NCBI RefSeq assembly: GCF_001815865.1
Contig: NZ_KV822211.1
Span: 1 to 64,000, forward strand
Length of the DNA: 64,000 nt
Reading direction: 5' to 3'
DNA from: Abiotrophia sp. HMSC24B09
Lineage (GTDB): Bacteria > Bacillota > Bacilli > Lactobacillales > Aerococcaceae
Shown here: one piece after another, positions 8,405-17,628 of the stretch
Layout: each line of letters starts with the position of its first letter
Numbering within the stretch: position 1 is the stretch's first letter
Made by a program: the position numbers and the translations under genes
Notes under the pieces: generated by a model
Database searches by the model: none
What the model was told of the DNA's origin: nothing
The model's input: only the letters and a program-made list of their open reading frames with translations

Positions 8405-9100
8405 CTAACCCTCCTTATTCAGGGCCTGCAGCTCCTGGATTTCATCTCGATTTTGACTCAAGTCCTCACGGAACTGGTCATAGACTGCTTGGCTTTCAAG
8501 CGACAGGGACAAGTCCAAGTCGGCTAGTCGATCCAAGACAAAGGTCTGCAAGGCATCGAAGTCATCCACCTTCCCCGTCTCAAGGTAGCAGGCGTAGTGA
8601 ACTAGCAGCTGCTTCTTCTGGGGCTCGGTCAGATAGTGGAACTGATGAACCGGGAAATAGGCCAAGGGCGCTAAACCAAAATGCTTAGCCCAGGCATAAT
8701 AAGGCGACAAGAGCGAAGACAGGCTAAAGCCTTCCCGGCCCCCGACTTGATAGCGGCTAGCCTTAACACCTGCGATGACCACCAAGCCCATTTCCATCTG
8801 AGCGAGGCGAGACATGGCGGCCTGCATGGCCTTGGACATATCGAAGACGCTATCCAGCCAGATTTTGAGGATGGCTGGCGCCTGGTACCAGTAGAGTTGG
8901 AACTGGAAAATCACCCGGTCATAGCGACTGAGGCGCGCCAATTCCACACTGGCATCAAATTGCTGGCCATTGGCCTCATATTCCGCCTGCAAATCGACAT
9001 AGCTGACCTCAGTCAGGGCCAAACCTGATTGTTGTAGAAATTGTTGGCTACTAGAGCCGGCCACATCAGGGTGGGCCAGATAGACGATGGTCTTAGTCAC
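8405..9100 (-). CDS. NAD(P)H oxidoreductase, flavodoxin-like fold (KefF/MdaB/quinone reductase family)
   Basis: Predicted FMN- or FAD-dependent NAD(P)H reductase of 231 residues. The start is GTG at 9100 with GAAAGGAA 7 bases upstream. An N-terminal beta-strand and phosphate-binding loop (IVYLAHPDVAGSSS) is followed by the family hallmark FQFQLYWYQAPAILKIWLD (about 85-103) and a YQVGGREGFSL segment. The final ~50 residues are charged and helical, longer than in minimal family members. It could reduce quinones or azo and nitro compounds; the electron acceptor cannot be told. Cotranscribed with the small gene downstream; the histidine kinase gene lies upstream (gap of 24). Confidence 0.8.
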   Translation of the reverse strand: MTKTIVYLAHPDVAGSSSQQFLQQSGLALTEVSYVDLQAEYEANGQQFDASVELARLSRYDRVIFQFQLYWYQAPAILKIWLDSVFDMSKAMQAAMSRLAQMEMGLVVIAGVKASRYQVGGREGFSLSSLLSPYYAWAKHFGLAPLAYFPVHQFHYLTEPQKKQLLVHYACYLETGKVDDFDALQTFVLDRLADLDLSLSLESQAVYDQFREDLSQNRDEIQELQALNKEG

Positions 9101-9124
9101 GACAGGCTTCCTTTCTGTGGGGAC

Positions 9125-10651
9125 TTACTTGTCTTCTGACTTAGCCTTCTTGTTACCAATCAGGAAGCTCCCCAGATTTTTCTTGACTTTGTTTGGAGCT
9201 GGCTCTTGGGCCTGGTCTCCGGATTCCGCTGCTTCTAGCGGTAGGCGAATAATGAAGGTCGAACCCTGACCTAGCTCACTTTCGACCCGAATGGTGCCGC
9301 CGTGGGCTTCGACTAGGGACTTAACGACTGCTAAACCAATCCCGGATTCACCGAACTTGGTATTCTTACGGGAAATGTCCACCTTGTAGAATCGCTCCCA
9401 GATGTCTTCAATTTGCTTGGCATCAATCCCAATCCCCTGGTCCATAATGCGGAGCTCGGTAAAGCCTCCGTCTTGGCGCCCCCAGAGGGTGATATCACTA
9501 TTCTCTGAGAACTGGATGGCATTGGTCACCAGGTTAATGATAATCTGAACCAACCGGTCTCGGTCCCCGTAAATCAGAAGATCCTCAGGCGCATCCAGTA
9601 CTATGCGGTCGCCCTTTTCTTGGGCCTTAGCGGTTAGCTGGGTCCGAATCTGGCAAAGCAAATCATAGGCCTTGAGCGTCTGCTTGTTAAGGCTAATCTG
9701 GTTGGTCCGAATTTTTTCGTAGTCCAGATTCTCATTAACTAAGCGAATGAGCCGTTGGGTCTCGGTAGCCAGCAATTCTAGGCTACGTTTGCGCTGGGGC
9801 TCAGGGAAAATATCATACTGGAGCCCTTCGATGACCCCACTCATGGTAGTCAGCGGCGTCCGCATCTCGTGGGCCGCATCCATCATAAATTGGCGTCTTA
9901 AGGTTTCTTGGCGCTTAATCTCTTCGCGAGATTTTGCCAAGGAATCCGTCATGACTTGGAAATCATGGGCCAAGTCACCGAACTCGTCTCGACTCTTATT
10001 ACTAATATTAAGCTGAACATCATAGTTGCCCGCCGTAATCTGGCGAGTGGCTTGTTGCAAGCGCCGAATCTTGCGGGTCTGGAAAAGGGCATAGGCCACA
10101 CTGATTCCCAGACCAATGACGGTTGCAATCCCGAAGGAGAAGATAATATTGTTGTAGACTTCTTGCTGGCGGGTCTCCAGGTTCTCAATCGGCTCGCTCA
10201 GGCTGATAAAACCGGCCGGAAATTGGGCACTGTCGCTAGCCTGGCGGTTGAGCGGCAGATAGACGGTGGCCAGACGCGTGATTTTCCCTTGGTCTGGGCG
10301 ATAGGTCACACGCAAAGGCAGGTTCTGCCCTTGGCGAATGGCCCGCAACTCGCTATCTGTCAGATTAGCCCGGTACTCCTGGCGGTAGGTTGGGTAGATG
10401 ATGCTCCCATTGGCCAGGTAGACCTGAATGGAGATATTGTCCGAAGCCAGTAGTTGGTCTACTTTCTTAATATCCTCACGGGAGAAGTTATTGCTGACAA
10501 TGTTGCTACCGTAATTCAATAGGCGCGTCTCGACTTCACTGTGGATTTGCTGATTCATATAGTTGCTAATCCGTGAGGCCGATAGGGCCAAGGTCACCAG
10601 CATGACCAGCAGAAATCCGGCAATTAATTGCCAGAGAAATCTAAATCGCAT
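9125..10651 (-). CDS. Two-component sensor histidine kinase (HAMP, HisKA, HATPase)
   Basis: Membrane sensor kinase of 508 residues. TM1 is about 8-26, an extracytoplasmic sensor follows at about 27-168, TM2 is about 169-190 and HAMP about 191-245. The phospho-acceptor is His261 in DAAHEMRTPLT. ATPase boxes: N box NLVTNAIQFS, G1 DQGIGID, F box ERFYKVD and G2 GIGLAVVKS. A C-terminal basic tail of about 35 residues (NKVKKNLGSF... KKAKSEDK) follows the catalytic domain and is unusual. Start ATG 10651 overlaps the regulator stop by one base (TAATG), so translation is coupled. The signal is unknown; architecture resembles envelope-stress kinases. Confidence 0.93.
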   Translation of the reverse strand: MRFRFLWQLIAGFLLVMLVTLALSASRISNYMNQQIHSEVETRLLNYGSNIVSNNFSREDIKKVDQLLASDNISIQVYLANGSIIYPTYRQEYRANLTDSELRAIRQGQNLPLRVTYRPDQGKITRLATVYLPLNRQASDSAQFPAGFISLSEPIENLETRQQEVYNNIIFSFGIATVIGLGISVAYALFQTRKIRRLQQATRQITAGNYDVQLNISNKSRDEFGDLAHDFQVMTDSLAKSREEIKRQETLRRQFMMDAAHEMRTPLTTMSGVIEGLQYDIFPEPQRKRSLELLATETQRLIRLVNENLDYEKIRTNQISLNKQTLKAYDLLCQIRTQLTAKAQEKGDRIVLDAPEDLLIYGDRDRLVQIIINLVTNAIQFSENSDITLWGRQDGGFTELRIMDQGIGIDAKQIEDIWERFYKVDISRKNTKFGESGIGLAVVKSLVEAHGGTIRVESELGQGSTFIIRLPLEAAESGDQAQEPAPNKVKKNLGSFLIGNKKAKSEDK

Positions 10652-11367
10652 TAATGATCACCTGGATCTTCGTACTTGTAGCCGACACCCCAGACAGTCT
10701 GAATAATTTGCGGCCCAATCACTTCAATCTTCTGCCGTAATTTCTTAATATGGGCATCGACGGTCCGCTCGTCGCCATAGAAAGGATCTTCCCAGAGCTG
10801 CTTAAGCAACTGTTCACGGTTGAAGACCCGCTTAGGCGAGCGCACAAAGGTCAGCAACAAATCAAACTCCTTAGGTGTCAGGTTCTCAATCAGCTGGTTA
10901 TTATAGTAGGCTTCCCGGGTCACGGTATTGATCTTGACGCTCTTGGTCACTACATCGAATCCTTCTTCTTCCTGAGTTTGACTGTGGTCAGTACCAGGAA
11001 TTTGACTACGACGGTAGAGGGCCTTCATGCGAGCCATCAAGGTCAAGGGGCTAAAAGGCTTGGTGACGTAATCGTCAGCCCCCATTTCCAAGCCAATGAC
11101 TTGGTCACTCTCTGAATCTTGAGCAGTCAGCATAATAATAGGTGTTTCCTTAGAAATCTTGCGGATATTCCGGCAAATGGTGATGCCATCCATAGACGGC
11201 AAGTTAATGTCTAGCAAGACAATGTCCCACTTACTTGGAGACTCCGCATAGGCGTTGTACCCTTCTAAGCCATCATGGTAGAAGTGGCCTTGGAATTGCT
11301 CCTTCTCGAAAAACATGGACATCATTTCGCAGACAGATTCGTTATCTTCAATCATTAATACGTTCAT
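10651..11367 (-). CDS. Two-component response regulator, OmpR/PhoB family
   Basis: Cytoplasmic DNA-binding regulator of 238 residues paired with the kinase encoded directly downstream. Receiver domain about 1-120 with acidic pocket Glu7/Asp8, phospho-acceptor Asp53 (IVLLDINLP) and a conserved Lys in VTKPFSP. A winged-helix DNA-binding domain covers about 140-235 (LTPKEFDLLLTFVRSP, RTVDAHIKKLRQKI, GVGYKYE). Ribosome site AGGAGG is 7 bases before ATG 11367. I do not assign it to a named system. Confidence 0.94.
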   Translation of the reverse strand: MNVLMIEDNESVCEMMSMFFEKEQFQGHFYHDGLEGYNAYAESPSKWDIVLLDINLPSMDGITICRNIRKISKETPIIMLTAQDSESDQVIGLEMGADDYVTKPFSPLTLMARMKALYRRSQIPGTDHSQTQEEEGFDVVTKSVKINTVTREAYYNNQLIENLTPKEFDLLLTFVRSPKRVFNREQLLKQLWEDPFYGDERTVDAHIKKLRQKIEVIGPQIIQTVWGVGYKYEDPGDH

Positions 11368-11399
11368 TCGACGACCTCCTAACTCTTGGTTTCACTCCT

Positions 11400-11405
11400 A
11401 TTATA
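11400..11405 (-). promoter_or_regulatory. -10 element of the two-component operon
   Basis: TATAAT lies about 33 bases before the regulator start on the minus strand. A weak -35 candidate (TTACAT) is 16 bases further up. Confidence 0.4.
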
Positions 11406-11482
11406 TACCAAAAGTTAGCAAATGTAATGGTAGAGCTTACCTAGTCGCAAAATTGTCATAAAGACTGGCGTAATCTGAGGTC

Positions 11483-11935
11483 TTAAGCCTTAAAACCCGC
11501 TAGCTGGCGCATATCCAATTGTTCTTGACTGGGCACTTCATACTGGCGCCGGATAGCGTCGTAGTCTTCCTGGCCCTTAGGGGTGCTGTGATTCTGGCCG
11601 CTAGCCTTGCCGGCACTGCCATTCTTGCTCTCAAGCAGGGTAATATCTTGGACATGGCATTCTAGGATGTAGACTTTTTGGTCTTGATTATTGGTGTAGT
11701 GACGGGATTCCATCCGCCCTACCACCCCGATGCGGTGGCCTTTTTGGGCGTATTTGACTAAGAGGTCCGCTAAATAGTCCCAGGCCACAATGGGAATGAA
11801 GTCGGTCTGCAGCTCACCATTGCGGTCGCGATGGCGGCGGGAGACGGCTAGGCAATTATTGACCACCCGATGGTCACCCACCTGACGGTCTTCGACAGGA
11901 CGGGTCAAACGTCCAACAAGCAACAATTGATTCAT
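11483..11935 (-). CDS. Single-stranded DNA-binding protein, SsbB-like paralogue
   Basis: Predicted ssDNA-binding protein of 150 residues. The start is ATG 11935 with GGAGGA 6 bases upstream; an in-frame extension to 12061 has no support. One OB-fold fills about 1-105: NQLLLVGRLTRPVE, a VVNNCLAVSRRHRD segment, WDYLADLLVKYAQKGHRIGVVGR. The tail lacks the acidic DDDIPF-type C-terminus of replicative SSB. Standing alone away from rpsF-rpsR, it fits a competence-type SsbB, by inference. It is monocistronic between two terminated units. Confidence 0.82.
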   Translation of the reverse strand: MNQLLLVGRLTRPVEDRQVGDHRVVNNCLAVSRRHRDRNGELQTDFIPIVAWDYLADLLVKYAQKGHRIGVVGRMESRHYTNNQDQKVYILECHVQDITLLESKNGSAGKASGQNHSTPKGQEDYDAIRRQYEVPSQEQLDMRQLAGFKA

Positions 11936-12103
11936 AGGTATTCCTCCAGAAAATAATTTGCCTTTCATAGATATATAGGCTTTGGGACTCGGTTTTTTAC
12001 TGGTTTTGGAGATAAAAGGTTGAAATTTTATAATGCTTACAAGCGAGCCCTGGTTTACCAACCTTGCCTTGCAAAGAGTATATATAGGATTTTATATATA
12101 AAA

Positions 12104-12125
12104 ATAGACTAGCCTCAGCTAGTCT
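12104..12125 (-). terminator. Second of two tandem hairpins after whiA
   Basis: Perfect arms TAGACTAGC / GCTAGTCTA with a 4-base loop, then TTTTT on the minus strand. Confidence 0.6.
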
Positions 12126-12126
12126 A

Positions 12127-12157
12127 CAAAAAAAGCCCCTATCGCTAGGATAGGGGT
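12127..12157 (-). terminator. Terminator of the rapZ-yvcK-whiA operon
   Basis: CCCCTATC pairs with GATAGGGG, followed by seven T on the minus strand, immediately after whiA. Another hairpin follows, giving tandem termination. Confidence 0.85.
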
Positions 12158-12163
12158 AGATTG

Positions 12164-13090
12164 CTATAAAGCATGACTTTCCGCTAGTTCCACTAACTTG
12201 CGGAGACGATGGTTGACACCCGACTTGGAAATAGGACCACCTGGAATTAATTGGCCTAACTCACCCAAACTGAGGTCGGGGTGATCTAGACGGAATTCCG
12301 CCATAATCCGCAACTTATCAGGTAGGCTATCCAGCCCCCGCGTGTCGGCTAGGTAACGAATGGCTTCAATCTGCCGTTGTGAGGCATCGATTTGCTTGTT
12401 GAGGTTGGCCGTCTCACAGTTGACCAGACGGTTAACGGAGTTACGCATGTCACGAACAATGCGAATATCTTCGAAGCGCAACATAGCCCGGTTGGCACCG
12501 ATAATAGCCAGAAACTCGGCAATTTTCTCAGCTTCCTTAAGGTAGGTAATATAGCCGTTGCGACGGACGATGGTCCGTGCATTGAGGTGGAAATGATTCA
12601 TCATCTTGCAGATGTCCTCATTGTGCTCCTCGTAGTTGGAATAGATTTCCAAGTGATAGCGACTATTCTCCGGATTGTTGACGGAACCAGCTGCTAGGAA
12701 GGCACCCCGCAAATAGGAGCGTTCCTTTTGCTCATTGTTCATAATGTCATGCGCGATATGATGGTTAATCATGAGTCCGTCGAAGATGCCTAAGTCCTCC
12801 AAGATATCCCGCACATTCTGGCGGCAACGGACAATATAGACATTATTCTTCTTAAGCTTCATCTTACGTCTAACCATAAGTTCACTCTCAGTGTGATAGA
12901 ACTGCTTGAGCAGGCTGTAGAGACGGCGGGCAATGGCCGCGTTCTCGCTCTGAACATTAAGAATAAACTTCTGTTGATAGAGGCTGACTGCCCCATTCAT
13001 CCGAATCAGGGCCGCAAGTTCCGCCTTGGCGTGTTCCTTGTGGACCTCTAAGAGGGTACATTCCTTCTTAACTTCTGATGCGAAGGTCAT
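12164..13090 (-). CDS. whiA: DNA-binding protein WhiA
   Basis: Conserved Gram-positive regulator of 308 residues, linked to cell division and chromosome organisation in Bacillus. It begins [10 protein letters not shown] as the family does. The N-terminal half is a LAGLIDADG-like fold (about 1-200, including [17 protein letters not shown]), and a C-terminal helix-turn-helix (about 255-305) carries [16 protein letters not shown] and [13 protein letters not shown]. Last gene of the rapZ-yvcK-whiA unit; a good GGAGGG lies 5 bases before the ATG. Confidence 0.96.
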   Translation of the reverse strand: MTFASEVKKECTLLEVHKEHAKAELAALIRMNGAVSLYQQKFILNVQSENAAIARRLYSLLKQFYHTESELMVRRKMKLKKNNVYIVRCRQNVRDILEDLGIFDGLMINHHIAHDIMNNEQKERSYLRGAFLAAGSVNNPENSRYHLEIYSNYEEHNEDICKMMNHFHLNARTIVRRNGYITYLKEAEKIAEFLAIIGANRAMLRFEDIRIVRDMRNSVNRLVNCETANLNKQIDASQRQIEAIRYLADTRGLDSLPDKLRIMAEFRLDHPDLSLGELGQLIPGGPISKSGVNHRLRKLVELAESHAL

Positions 13091-13131
13091 GAGAACCCTC
13101 CTTTCTGCTTGGACTTAAAGTGTGCGAGCCC

Positions 13132-14157
13132 TTAGACTTGTGTCGCCTGACGGTTAAGACGGCGATTAAGTTTGAGAGTCTCCATGAGATGGCGGAGTTC
13201 TTCCACCACTAATTCGGTGTCATGGTAGGCACCGCCATTTTTCATGCTGAGGAAGCTGTTGGAAATGACGCGGCAACCCAATTTGCGCATGCCTTCAAAG
13301 TCATGGCGAACTTGAAGCAGGTACTCTTCATTAGGTTGATTGTCAATGTAATCCTGAGGCACCTCGGCAATGTTCACGAGGACCGTGTCGATAAAGGCCT
13401 GACCCAAATGTTCATGCAAGACCCGGACATGGTCAGCATCCGAGAATTGCTCGGTCTCCCCTAACTGGGTCATGATGTTACAGATATAGACGACTTCCGC
13501 CTGGGTCCGTTTGATGGCCTGGCCGATTTCTTCAATCATGAGATTAGGCAGGATGCTGGAATAGAGACTACCTGGCCCCAGAACAATCAAATCTGCCTGT
13601 TCAATTGCTTCCACAACATGAGGTGTCGCGTGAATGGCCGGCTCCCCTTGCATGGTGGTCACTAAGACTTGTTGAATCTTCTTACGATGACGGGCAATCT
13701 TAGACTCGCCGACCGCAATGGTCCCATCCTCGAAGAGGGCGTGCAAGACTAGGGGCTCGGTCGCTGCCGGCAGAATCTGGCCCTGAACCTTCATATAGTT
13801 GGATAGAATGTCTAAGGACTCGGTCAAGGAACCTCGCATTTCTTTCAAAGCGGCAATGAGTAAGTTGCCGATGGCGTGACCAGCCAAGAAGTCATCATCC
13901 GTGTTAAAACGGTACTGGAAGACGTTCAACAGCAACTCATCGGCATCGGACAAGGCCACCATACAGTTACGAATATCGCCCGGAGGGACGACATCAATAT
14001 AGTCGCGAATCGCGCCTGAGCTACCGCCATCATCCGCCACGGTTACAACGGCTGTAATGTCGGCGTCAATTCGTTTGAGCCCCCGCAAGATAACAGGCAA
14101 TCCGGTCCCACCACCGATGACTGCTACCTTATAGCGGTGCGATTTGGTCTCGCTCAT
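13132..14157 (-). CDS. yvcK: Gluconeogenesis factor YvcK/GlmR (CofD-like)
   Basis: Cytoplasmic UDP-GlcNAc-binding regulator of amino-sugar and cell-wall precursor flux (family knowledge). It has 341 residues. Nucleotide-binding glycine motif [15 protein letters not shown] at the N-terminus, [11 protein letters not shown] at about 37-47, [22 protein letters not shown], and [14 protein letters not shown], all typical of YvcK. Its ATG overlaps the rapZ stop by four bases, so the two are translationally coupled. Confidence 0.96.
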   Translation of the reverse strand: MSETKSHRYKVAVIGGGTGLPVILRGLKRIDADITAVVTVADDGGSSGAIRDYIDVVPPGDIRNCMVALSDADELLLNVFQYRFNTDDDFLAGHAIGNLLIAALKEMRGSLTESLDILSNYMKVQGQILPAATEPLVLHALFEDGTIAVGESKIARHRKKIQQVLVTTMQGEPAIHATPHVVEAIEQADLIVLGPGSLYSSILPNLMIEEIGQAIKRTQAEVVYICNIMTQLGETEQFSDADHVRVLHEHLGQAFIDTVLVNIAEVPQDYIDNQPNEEYLLQVRHDFEGMRKLGCRVISNSFLSMKNGGAYHDTELVVEELRHLMETLKLNRRLNRQATQV

Positions 14158-15041
14158 GACCGGTTCACGGTCTCTTTCTTCTTCATATAATCACGGTGGG
14201 AAATATTAACCGCATAATTATCTGTCTTAAGGTGGTTGGCAATCCGCTCAGCAATGGCTACGGACCGGTGTTTACCGCCGGTACAACCAATGGCGATGGT
14301 CACACTGGATTTGCCTTCCTTCTTGTAACCTGGCAGGCAGAACTCAATGACATCAATGAGCTTGCTGTAGAAGGCCTGGGTTTCGGGTTGCTTCATGACA
14401 TAGTCATAAACTGGCGCATCCATCCCGGTCTGCGGACGCAATTCCGGAATGTAGTGCGGGTTAGGTAGGAAGCGCACATCCCAGATAATATCGGCATCAA
14501 TGGGCACCCCGTACTTGAAGCCAAAGGACATGACTTCCACATGGAAGGTCTGATAATCCTTAGTGGCGAAGTCCTTAATCAGGCGCTCGCGCAACTGACG
14601 TGGGGAAATATCGGAAGTATCGATTATAATTTGGGCGCGGGTGCGCAAGTCCATAAGCAACTCGCGTTCTCTCGCAATCCCTTCTGATACTCGGCCATCT
14701 GGGGCCAGTGGGTGATTGCGGCGGGTCTCCTTATAGCGAGATACTAAAACCGAATCGCTAGAATCTAAGAAAATAATGCGGGTTGTCACTAACTGGGTAT
14801 TATCTAAAGTTGCAATCAGGCTGTCGACTTCGTTAAAGAAGTCCCGGCTCCGCAAGTCGATGACAAGCGCAATCCGGCTGATTTTTCCCGATTCCTTGAC
14901 CAGTTCCCAGAAGGTTGGGAGCAGGGTTGGGGGCATATTATCGATACAGAAATAGCCTAAATCTTCAAAACTTTGGACCGCAACCGTCTTACCGGCGCCG
15001 CTCATCCCTGTAATAATGACTAGTTCGAGTGTGTCTGCCAT
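14154..15041 (-). CDS. rapZ: RNase adapter / nucleotide-binding protein RapZ (YvcJ)
   Basis: P-loop protein of 295 residues that links amino-sugar status to RNA decay in Gram-negatives. In Firmicutes (YvcJ) it hydrolyses nucleotides and affects competence. Walker A GMSGAGKT at 12-19. C-terminal signature [16 protein letters not shown] and FGFKYGVP segments are intact. First gene of the operon rapZ-yvcK-whiA and divergent from pgcA. Confidence 0.96.
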   Translation of the reverse strand: MADTLELVIITGMSGAGKTVAVQSFEDLGYFCIDNMPPTLLPTFWELVKESGKISRIALVIDLRSRDFFNEVDSLIATLDNTQLVTTRIIFLDSSDSVLVSRYKETRRNHPLAPDGRVSEGIARERELLMDLRTRAQIIIDTSDISPRQLRERLIKDFATKDYQTFHVEVMSFGFKYGVPIDADIIWDVRFLPNPHYIPELRPQTGMDAPVYDYVMKQPETQAFYSKLIDVIEFCLPGYKKEGKSSVTIAIGCTGGKHRSVAIAERIANHLKTDNYAVNISHRDYMKKKETVNRS

Positions 15042-15358
15042 ATCATCGCCTCTTTCTTTGTGGAATCATCGCTATACTCCATCTTAGTATACCACGCTTA
15101 GGCGGGAAAAGCGACCTAGGAGCCAAGCGCTCCATTCTGCCGGTCTTGGGGCCTTTAGGGGGATTTACAAAACTTTCTGGGTGCTAACCTCCTGCTAGAC
15201 CCGGACATTTACCTTAGTGCTATCGCTAAATTTTCGTTCCAAATCCCTACCCCCACTAGTAACCGTCTACATTTCATGGTAGAATATTAGCATAAAGTGA
15301 GGAGCCTCTCACTAGGTTTCATTTCTCTTATGACGCAATACTGAAAGGTGGTAATGCT
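15042..15358. promoter_or_regulatory. Divergent promoter region rapZ / pgcA
   Basis: Minus strand: extended -10 TGgTATACT at 15086-15094, giving a leader of about 40 bases for rapZ. Plus strand: extended -10 TGgTAGAAT at 15277-15285 for pgcA, followed in the leader by a short hairpin (AGTGAG / CTCACT, about 15295-15313). Neither has a good -35. Nothing else is seen in these 317 bases. Confidence 0.5.
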
Positions 15359-17080
15359 ATGACATGGCAAGAAACATTAAACCTCTGGAAAAATTACGAC
15401 GCCCTTGATCCTGTTCTCAAGGAAGAGTTAGCCAATAACCAAGACGAAGAAGCCTTAAAGGATGCCTTTGGTGCTAACCTCAGCTTCGGGACGGCTGGTA
15501 TGCGTGGTGTCCTAGGGGCAGGTCCTAACCGCATGAACGTCTACACCGTTCGCCAAGCAACAGAAGGCTTAGCCCAATTAATCGAAGAAGCTGGCCAAGC
15601 GGCTAAAGACCGCGGGGTTGCGATTTCCTATGACTCACGGCATTATTCTCCTGAATTCGCCATGGAAGCTGCCTTGGTCTTGGGCCGTCACGGCATCAAG
15701 AGCTATGTCTTTGAGAGCCTACGGCCAACACCTGAATTATCCTTCGCCGTGCGTTACCTCAACACCTACGCTGGGATTATGATTACTGCCAGCCACAACC
15801 CAGCAGCCTACAATGGCTACAAGGTTTACGGCGAGGATGGTGGGCAAATGCCACCAGAAGATGCAGATAAATTAACAGAATTTGTTCGCGCAGTGGAAAA
15901 CCCACTAACGGTTGAAGTGGGCGACAAGACCGAATTATTGGGTAGCGGCGTCGTAGAAATCATCGGTGACCGTGTGGACCAAGCTTACCTAGAAGAAATG
16001 AAGGCTGTCACCATCAACCCTGAATTAGTCAAGGAAATGGCGGACCAAGTCAGCATCGTCTTCACTCCACTTCACGGGACTGGTATGTACCTAGGTCTCA
16101 AAGCCCTCAACCAAGCAGGCTTCAACACCATTCACGTGGTAGAAGAACAAGCCAAAGCAGACGGCGACTTCCCAACTGTTAAGTCTCCTAACCCTGAATC
16201 TGCTGCGGCCTTTGATTTAGCTGAGCAATTAGCTAAGAAGGTAGAAGCGGATATCCTCTTAGGGACTGACCCAGACGCTGACCGTCTCGGTGCTAAGGTT
16301 CGCACTAGCAAGGGTGACTACCAACTCTTGACCGGGAACCAAATCGCTTCTCTCATGTTGGACTACATCTTGAACGCTAAGTTAGAACTCAACCAACTGC
16401 CTAAGAACGGGGTAGCGGTTAAGTCTATCGTATCGACTAACTTTGCTGACGCCATCTTATCTCACTATGGCTTAGAAGCGGTCGAAGTACTGACTGGTTT
16501 CAAGTTTATCGCTGAGAAGATTCAAGAATATGAAGAAACAGGTTCTAAGACCTTCCTCATGGGCTTTGAAGAATCTTACGGTTACCTCATTAAGCCATTT
16601 GTGCGCGACAAGGATGCTATCCAGGCTTTGGTAGTCTTGGCTGAATTGACCGCCTACCACAAGAAAGCGAGCCGTACCTTGGCGGATGTCTTAGAAAGCA
16701 TGTACGAAAAATACGGCTACTTCTATGAAAAAACCATCGCAGTGGATTTCCCAGGTCTCTCTGGGCAAGCTAAGATGGCAGCCATCATGCAGCAAATCCG
16801 GACCGAAGGGATTAAGGAAATGGGCGGCCTCAAAGTGGTGAGCGCGGCTGACTACTTAGCTGGCACACGCACTCTAGCTGATGGCACGGTTGAAACCTTG
16901 ACCTTCCCACCATCTGATGCCCTCAAGTATGTCTTGGAAGACGGCAGCTGGGTAGCATTCCGTCCAAGTGGTACCGAGCCAAAAATCAAGCTCTATCTAG
17001 GCACCCAAGGCGCTTCGCATGAAGAAGTAGAAGCTAAGGCTGCTAAGATTGAAGCAGACATCGCTAAATTAACCGCCTAA
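15359..17080 (+). CDS. pgcA: Phosphoglucomutase / phosphomannomutase (alpha-D-phosphohexomutase)
   Basis: Interconverts glucose-1-phosphate and glucose-6-phosphate, feeding UDP-glucose for teichoic acid, glycolipid and polysaccharide synthesis. 573 residues, the size of Firmicute PgcA. Active-site serine Ser145 in TASHNPAAYNGYK, Mg-binding loop GTDPDADRLG, sugar-binding GFEESYGY, and phosphate-binding RPSGTEPKIKLYL near the C-terminus. GGTGG lies 8 bases before the ATG. It is transcribed opposite to its neighbours rapZ and trxB, whereas in several lactobacilli pgm/pgcA lies co-oriented after trxB. Confidence 0.95.
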   Translation: MTWQETLNLWKNYDALDPVLKEELANNQDEEALKDAFGANLSFGTAGMRGVLGAGPNRMNVYTVRQATEGLAQLIEEAGQAAKDRGVAISYDSRHYSPEFAMEAALVLGRHGIKSYVFESLRPTPELSFAVRYLNTYAGIMITASHNPAAYNGYKVYGEDGGQMPPEDADKLTEFVRAVENPLTVEVGDKTELLGSGVVEIIGDRVDQAYLEEMKAVTINPELVKEMADQVSIVFTPLHGTGMYLGLKALNQAGFNTIHVVEEQAKADGDFPTVKSPNPESAAAFDLAEQLAKKVEADILLGTDPDADRLGAKVRTSKGDYQLLTGNQIASLMLDYILNAKLELNQLPKNGVAVKSIVSTNFADAILSHYGLEAVEVLTGFKFIAEKIQEYEETGSKTFLMGFEESYGYLIKPFVRDKDAIQALVVLAELTAYHKKASRTLADVLESMYEKYGYFYEKTIAVDFPGLSGQAKMAAIMQQIRTEGIKEMGGLKVVSAADYLAGTRTLADGTVETLTFPPSDALKYVLEDGSWVAFRPSGTEPKIKLYLGTQGASHEEVEAKAAKIEADIAKLTA

Positions 17081-17089
17081 GACTAAGGC

Positions 17090-17122
17090 AAAAGGACTGG
17101 GATTGACGACCAGTCCTTTTTT
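17090..17122 (+). terminator. Terminator of pgcA
   Basis: AAAGGACTGG pairs with CCAGTCCTTT and is followed by a T run on the plus strand. Confidence 0.85.
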
Positions 17123-17223
17123 GTGTGGTTTGGTTAATGGAGAGCTAGCGGCTCTAGGCCTAGGTTTTTGGCTGAGCCATCTCGGGATATCATGAAATCT
17201 GCCCTAAGCCCTATCTTTTGACC

Positions 17224-17585
17224 GAGCCAGTGGTCCACTTTCCGGAGTGGTCCACTGGCTCGAAGCTTTTCCTGAATTTTGGCACGTTTCCAGCGATTTC
17301 CCGAGAGCTAGTGGTCCACTTTCCGGAGTAGACCACTGGCTCGAAGCTTTTCCTAGCTTTTGACCCGTTTCTGGTGATTTCCCGGGAGCTAGTGGTCCAC
17401 TTGACAGAGTGGGCCACTGGCTCGAAGCTTTTCCTAGCTTTTGACCCGTTTCTGGTGATTTCCCGGGAGCTAGTGGTCCACTTGACAGAGTGGGCCACTG
17501 GCTCGAAGCCTTTCCTAGCTTTTGACCCATTTTCGGCGATTTCCCGGGAGCCAGTGGTCCACTTTCCGGAGTAGAGCACTAGCTC
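17224..17585. repeat. Tandem array of five 81-bp units, each a 38-bp palindrome plus a 43-bp linker
   Basis: Palindromic cores occupy 17224-17261, 17305-17342, 17386-17423, 17467-17504 and 17548-17585; the period is exactly 81 bases. Each core has arms GAGCYAGTGGYCCACT and the near reverse complement AGTGG-CCACTGGCTC around a 6-base centre (TTCCGG in units 1, 2 and 5; TGACAG in 3 and 4). The linkers are conserved, and those after units 2 and 3 are identical, so the array grew by duplication of whole units. Because 81 is divisible by three, long open frames run through it on both strands (for example minus 17211-17684). None has a ribosome site and I treat them as artefacts. The array sits between the convergent pgcA and trxB genes, flanked by terminators. 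Confidence 0.9.
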
Positions 17586-17588
17586 AAA

Positions 17589-17627
17589 CAAAAGCCCTGC
17601 ACTGTCTATCAGTGCAGGGCTTTTTAG
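17589..17627. terminator. Bidirectional terminator after trxB
   Basis: AAAGCCCTGCACTG pairs with CAGTGCAGGGCTTT around a 5-base loop, with T runs available on both strands. It ends trxB on the minus strand. Confidence 0.85.
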
Positions 17628-17628
17628 C

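Noticed and set aside
17224-17585. CRISPR-like pattern of regularly spaced palindromic repeats
   Set aside because: The linkers are nearly identical rather than unique, there are only five units, and no cas genes or leader are present.
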